From Firmicutes bacterium UBA994 (lineage in GTDB: Bacteria; Bacillota; UBA994): DNA of 7,633 nucleotides. The notes below the pieces were generated by a model, which was not told where the DNA came from, did no database searches, and saw nothing but the letters and a program-made list of their open reading frames with translations. Every line of letters begins with the position of its first letter. Position 1 is the stretch's first letter. Shown here in pieces: positions 5,601 to 7,633 of the stretch. A program made the position numbers and the translations under genes. The stretch covers positions 1,027 to 8,659 of the forward strand of contig DBBC01000062.1 of the NCBI GenBank assembly GCA_002292025.1, written 5' to 3'.

Positions 5601-6380
5601 CTAGTCCCTCACCGCTTCATGCACACGCTGGTGAGTCGTGGATAAATGCTCGGCGGTTTTTCGTAGCGTAAGTCCTGCGTCATGCACCAGAACCCGACAA
5701 AGCCTGTTAAAGAGGTCTGGGTTTTTGTGGATTTTTTGCGCGCTCACTATCCCATTCGCCCGACAAAACTGCTCAATCATACGATGGGCGCGGTCTTCCC
5801 TGTTTTGCGCAGTCTGTTCCCGAGTCTCCAAGTAGTCTATGTCGTCATCAAGCGCGTGGAAGGCAGCAAACCTCTCTATGTCGCCTCCAAAAAGCCCTAG
5901 GACGAACTCTTTCTGTGCCGCATCTACATATTGTAGAGTCCCAAAGTATTCGTGATAGCTGCTCCAAGCGTACTCCGCCATGTCTTTCGCCAGCTTAGCT
6001 GTGACTGGGTTCTGATGAATGTACCGCAGTGCCCCGAGCAGGTAGGCATCATCCTCTATATTCTCACTCCTGAAACGATCGCCAAAGACAGGGCCGATAC
6101 GTTTCTGCCCCCGGTTGTAGTGGGCCGCGAATTTCACGCTAATAATCTTGATTGCTTTCGCCAAATCACTTTTTTCTGCCTTAACAATCATGTGCGCGTG
6201 ATTATCCATAACACACCACGTCACTAGCGCAACTGTCCCTGTTAGCTGCTCCCCTCTTATGAGTTCCATAAAAAAGGCTTTGTCCACGTCATCCTGAAAA
6301 ATGAACTCGCGATTAATGCCCCGCAGCATCACATGATAATACCCCGACTCGCTTTGCCGCCGCGCCAATCTAGCCATCAT
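5601..6380 (-). CDS. REP-associated tyrosine transposase (RAYT, Y1/HUH family)
   Basis: A single-strand DNA endonuclease of the IS200-like Y1 superfamily, 259 residues. This is longer than IS200 transposases (about 150) and typical of RAYT proteins, which act on REP palindromes. The HUH motif is H61-A-H63 in VMDNHAHMIV. The likely nucleophile is Y113 in DDAYLLGALRYIHQNPV; Y120 is the other candidate. The family motif RYIHQNPV is intact. The C-terminus (about 236-258) reads LTLRKTAEHLSTTHQRVHEA, resembling a helix-turn-helix as in longer Bacillota members. Translation can start at 6380 or 6377, both ATG, with GAGGTGA upstream. The frame is uninterrupted. The 5' side carries a palindrome and a REP-like repeat within 70 bases. 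I saw no matching repeat or target duplication on the 3' side, so there is no evidence of a recent jump. Confidence 0.9.
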   Translation of the reverse strand: MMARLARRQSESGYYHVMLRGINREFIFQDDVDKAFFMELIRGEQLTGTVALVTWCVMDNHAHMIVKAEKSDLAKAIKIISVKFAAHYNRGQKRIGPVFGDRFRSENIEDDAYLLGALRYIHQNPVTAKLAKDMAEYAWSSYHEYFGTLQYVDAAQKEFVLGLFGGDIERFAAFHALDDDIDYLETREQTAQNREDRAHRMIEQFCRANGIVSAQKIHKNPDLFNRLCRVLVHDAGLTLRKTAEHLSTTHQRVHEAVRD

Positions 6381-6396
6381 TCATCACCTCACCGTT

Positions 6397-6425
6397 ATTT
6401 TATCAGGTGGGAGGTCTCCCGACAA
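6397..6425 (-). promoter_or_regulatory. Probable promoter of the RAYT gene with a palindrome in the spacer
   Basis: On the minus strand, TTGTCG (6420-6425) is followed by a 17-base spacer and TAAAAT (6397-6402), preceded by TG at the extended -10 position. The spacer is largely filled by GGGAGACCTCCC (6409-6420), an inverted repeat with a two-base centre. Transcription would start near 6390, leaving a leader of about ten bases that holds the Shine-Dalgarno sequence. Confidence 0.55.
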
Positions 6426-6445
6426 GAGCACCCGTCCCCTTTGTC
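6409..6445. repeat. REP-like palindromic sequence upstream of the RAYT gene
   Basis: A GGGAG/CTCCC hairpin (6409-6420) abuts a second imperfect inverted repeat, GACAA (6421-6425) with TTGTC (6441-6445), enclosing GAGCACCCGTCCCCT. From memory, sequences of the type ACCGTCCCCTTTGTC recur next to transposase genes in many Clostridia genomes. Here the segment lies 29 bases from the RAYT start codon, which suits a REP partner of this enzyme. A genome-wide count would decide. Confidence 0.5.
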
Positions 6446-6589
6446 CTTTCCGAACAAAAAAAATTAGCGTAATATACCATTAGAAAAACGGTGATGAAAG
6501 AAGCAAAAGGGATGCAGGGTCAGCCCGAAAGAGGCGCCCGTAGAACACAAGGGGCCCAAGCGTTAGTGTGAAAAGGGCGTGAGGCATTA
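6446..6589 (+). other. Leader region before the K+ channel gene
   Basis: An AT-rich stretch (6453-6476) contains TAATAT at 6470-6475, which could be a -10, but with only a poor -35 (TTTCCG at 6447-6452). After it come about 110 GC-richer bases up to the channel start. They contain short self-complementary pieces: GGG/CCC around TCAG at 6517-6526, ACAC at 6545-6548 with GTGT at 6566-6569, and GGGGCCC at 6551-6557. A 25-codon reading frame begins at the ATG at 6494 and stops at 6569-6571, in the same frame as the channel, with a poor ribosome binding site. I compared it with the conserved pieces of riboswitch classes I know, including c-di-AMP and M-box, and recognised none. Confidence 0.35.
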
Positions 6590-7597
6590 TTGGAATCCTA
6601 TAAAAAAGTTTATACAGTTGTTGTATTGCTGATACTGCTCTTAAGTGTGGGGACAATCGGCTATATGGCTATTGAAGAGTTGTCCTTTATGGACAGCTTA
6701 TACATGACTGTAATAACTATTTCCACTGTAGGCTTCGGGGAAGTGCAAGCCCTCAGTGGCCCGGGACGATTGTTTACAATCGGGTTAATTTTTAGCGGTT
6801 TGTTTATCGCGGCTTTTGCCGTGACACTGGTCAACTCTTTTGTTCTTGAGGGTGAGTTTAAATTTCTTATGCGGAGGAGACTCATGGAAAACAAAGTTGC
6901 AAAACTAACTGACCATTACATAATATGTGGCGCAGGGCAAACTGGTCTTCACGTAGTAAACCAGTTTAAAAAACGCGGCGTTTCTTATGTCGTGTTAGAA
7001 TCGGATAAAGATAAGGTTGAACATATTATTGATGCGGGCGGCTCTGCTATAGTCGGCGATGCGACTACTGAAGAAGATCTGATCAAAGTTGGCATTGAAA
7101 GAGCAAAAGGGATAGTCTGCTGTTTGGCAAATGATGCTGATAACGTATTCACGGTGCTTACCGCCCGCGGACTAAAACCGGACCTGCTAATTGTATCACG
7201 GGCCATTGAAGACAAAGCTGACTTAAAACTGCTTAAAGCGGGAGCAAACAAAGTTGTATCGCCAAATGAAATCGGCGGTTCTCGTATGGCCGCCTTAATG
7301 TTACGGCCGGCAGTGGTGTCCTTTCTTGACGTAATTACGAGAGCCGGAGAAGTAGTGATCGACCTAGAAGAAATTATTATTAATCCAGGTTCAAAGCTGG
7401 CTGGGAAGACCCTAGCCGACGCTCGCATACCCGAACAAACGGGCCTAGTCGTGATGGCAATTAAGCGTATCACCGGTAAAACTGAGATTAATCCAGGATC
7501 CTCTTTTGTGCTTGCTGAACTTGACTCCTTAATTGTTTTAGGCAAAGCAGAGCAGGTAGAAAAGCTGCAAAGTTTGGCCGATAAAGGGCTCTCATAA
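6590..7597 (+). CDS. Two-transmembrane potassium channel with RCK (TrkA-N/TrkA-C) domain, MthK-like
   Basis: An inner-membrane K+ channel subunit of 335 residues, about the length of archaeal MthK. The first membrane helix is at about 7-28, a pore helix and selectivity filter TISTVGFGE at 43-51, and the second membrane helix at about 60-83. A basic linker, MRRRL (94-98), leads into the RCK domain. Its Rossmann nucleotide motif is CGAGQTG (113-119), with E137 at the end of the second strand and GDAT at 156-159. The TrkA-C ligand-binding domain covers about 250-335. The filter has Phe for the usual Tyr and Glu for Asp, a variant seen in other bacterial channels. The start is TTG at 6590, with GTGAGG (6579-6584) five bases upstream; an in-frame stop at 6569-6571 rules out earlier starts. 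A second start inside the gene at 6884 has its own strong ribosome binding site. Confidence 0.93.
   Translation: MESYKKVYTVVVLLILLLSVGTIGYMAIEELSFMDSLYMTVITISTVGFGEVQALSGPGRLFTIGLIFSGLFIAAFAVTLVNSFVLEGEFKFLMRRRLMENKVAKLTDHYIICGAGQTGLHVVNQFKKRGVSYVVLESDKDKVEHIIDAGGSAIVGDATTEEDLIKVGIERAKGIVCCLANDADNVFTVLTARGLKPDLLIVSRAIEDKADLKLLKAGANKVVSPNEIGGSRMAALMLRPAVVSFLDVITRAGEVVIDLEEIIINPGSKLAGKTLADARIPEQTGLVVMAIKRITGKTEINPGSSFVLAELDSLIVLGKAEQVEKLQSLADKGLS
6873..6886 (+). promoter_or_regulatory. Internal ribosome binding site and ATG (codon 99) for a free RCK domain
   Basis: GGAGG (6873-6877), six bases and then ATG (6884-6886) lie in frame inside the channel gene. The product would be 237 residues starting MENKVAKLTDHYIICGAGQ, that is, the cytoplasmic RCK domain alone. 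Methanothermobacter MthK makes such a free domain from an internal Met107, and its octameric gating ring is built from four attached and four free RCK domains. The internal site is a better Shine-Dalgarno match than that of the TTG start. Confidence 0.6.
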
Positions 7598-7633
7598 AGC
7601 GAGGGTGCAGACAAGGGGGGGGGCCCGCGCGAC

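Noticed and set aside
5601..6445. A complete insertion sequence with ends around the RAYT gene
   Set aside because: Palindromic sequence is seen only on the 5' side. No matching hairpin, terminal inverted repeat or target duplication is visible between 5544 and 5620.
6477..6589. c-di-AMP (ydaO) or M-box riboswitch before the K+ channel
   Set aside because: The conserved blocks of these classes are not visible by eye.
6985..7614. 209-codon open frame on the minus strand across the K+ channel gene
   Set aside because: It is a shadow of the RCK domain coding sequence: serine- and proline-rich, with no recognisable motif.
1..7633. CRISPR array, toxin-antitoxin pair, prophage or anti-phage defence genes
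   Set aside because: No regularly spaced repeats and no genes of these kinds were found on either strand.

Overview
The window looks like part of the chromosome of an anaerobic Bacillota (Clostridia-type) bacterium. The reasons are strong AGGAGG-type ribosome binding sites on nearly every gene, an indolepyruvate:ferredoxin oxidoreductase typical of anaerobes, sigma-A style promoters, a DUF156/CsoR-family regulator and occasional GTG/TTG starts. The assignment is inferred from gene content and style; no taxonomic marker gene is present.

Layout. The minus-strand block at 1-670 holds the 5' end of a PLP-dependent D-cysteine desulfhydrase/ACC deaminase-family gene, and upstream of it a polyamine-acetyltransferase-like GNAT gene. 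Divergent from it, on the plus strand, is the two-gene operon iorAB (858-3184). A tRNA-Val(CAC) gene follows it after only 14 bases, and then a strong rho-independent terminator. Convergent on the minus strand are a 2-Cys peroxiredoxin (ahpC-like, 3351-3914) with a near-consensus promoter overlapped by a Fur/PerR-like box, a small CsoR/RcnR-family regulator (3998-4264), an RNA 2',3'-cyclic phosphodiesterase (thpR, 4323-4862), an AAC(6')-like GNAT acetyltransferase (5004-5543) and a REP-associated tyrosine transposase (RAYT, 5601-6380). The last gene, on the plus strand, is an MthK-like two-transmembrane K+ channel with an RCK domain (6590-7597); its codon choice looks more AT-leaning than the iorAB region.

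How the genes fit together. IorAB makes acyl-CoA and reduced ferredoxin from aryl pyruvates, which suits amino-acid fermentation. The D-cysteine desulfhydrase-like gene also points to amino-acid breakdown. AhpC with a Fur-family type operator is an oxygen/peroxide or iron stress response. The DUF156 regulator beside it lacks two of the usual metal ligands. The remaining genes look like ordinary housekeeping or accessory genes.

I did not find a clearly new multi-gene system. The observations most worth checking are an internal ribosome binding site plus ATG inside the K+ channel gene, placed to make a free RCK domain as in archaeal MthK; the atypical cysteine pattern of the CsoR-like protein; and a palindrome sitting exactly in the spacer of the RAYT promoter next to a REP-like repeat.
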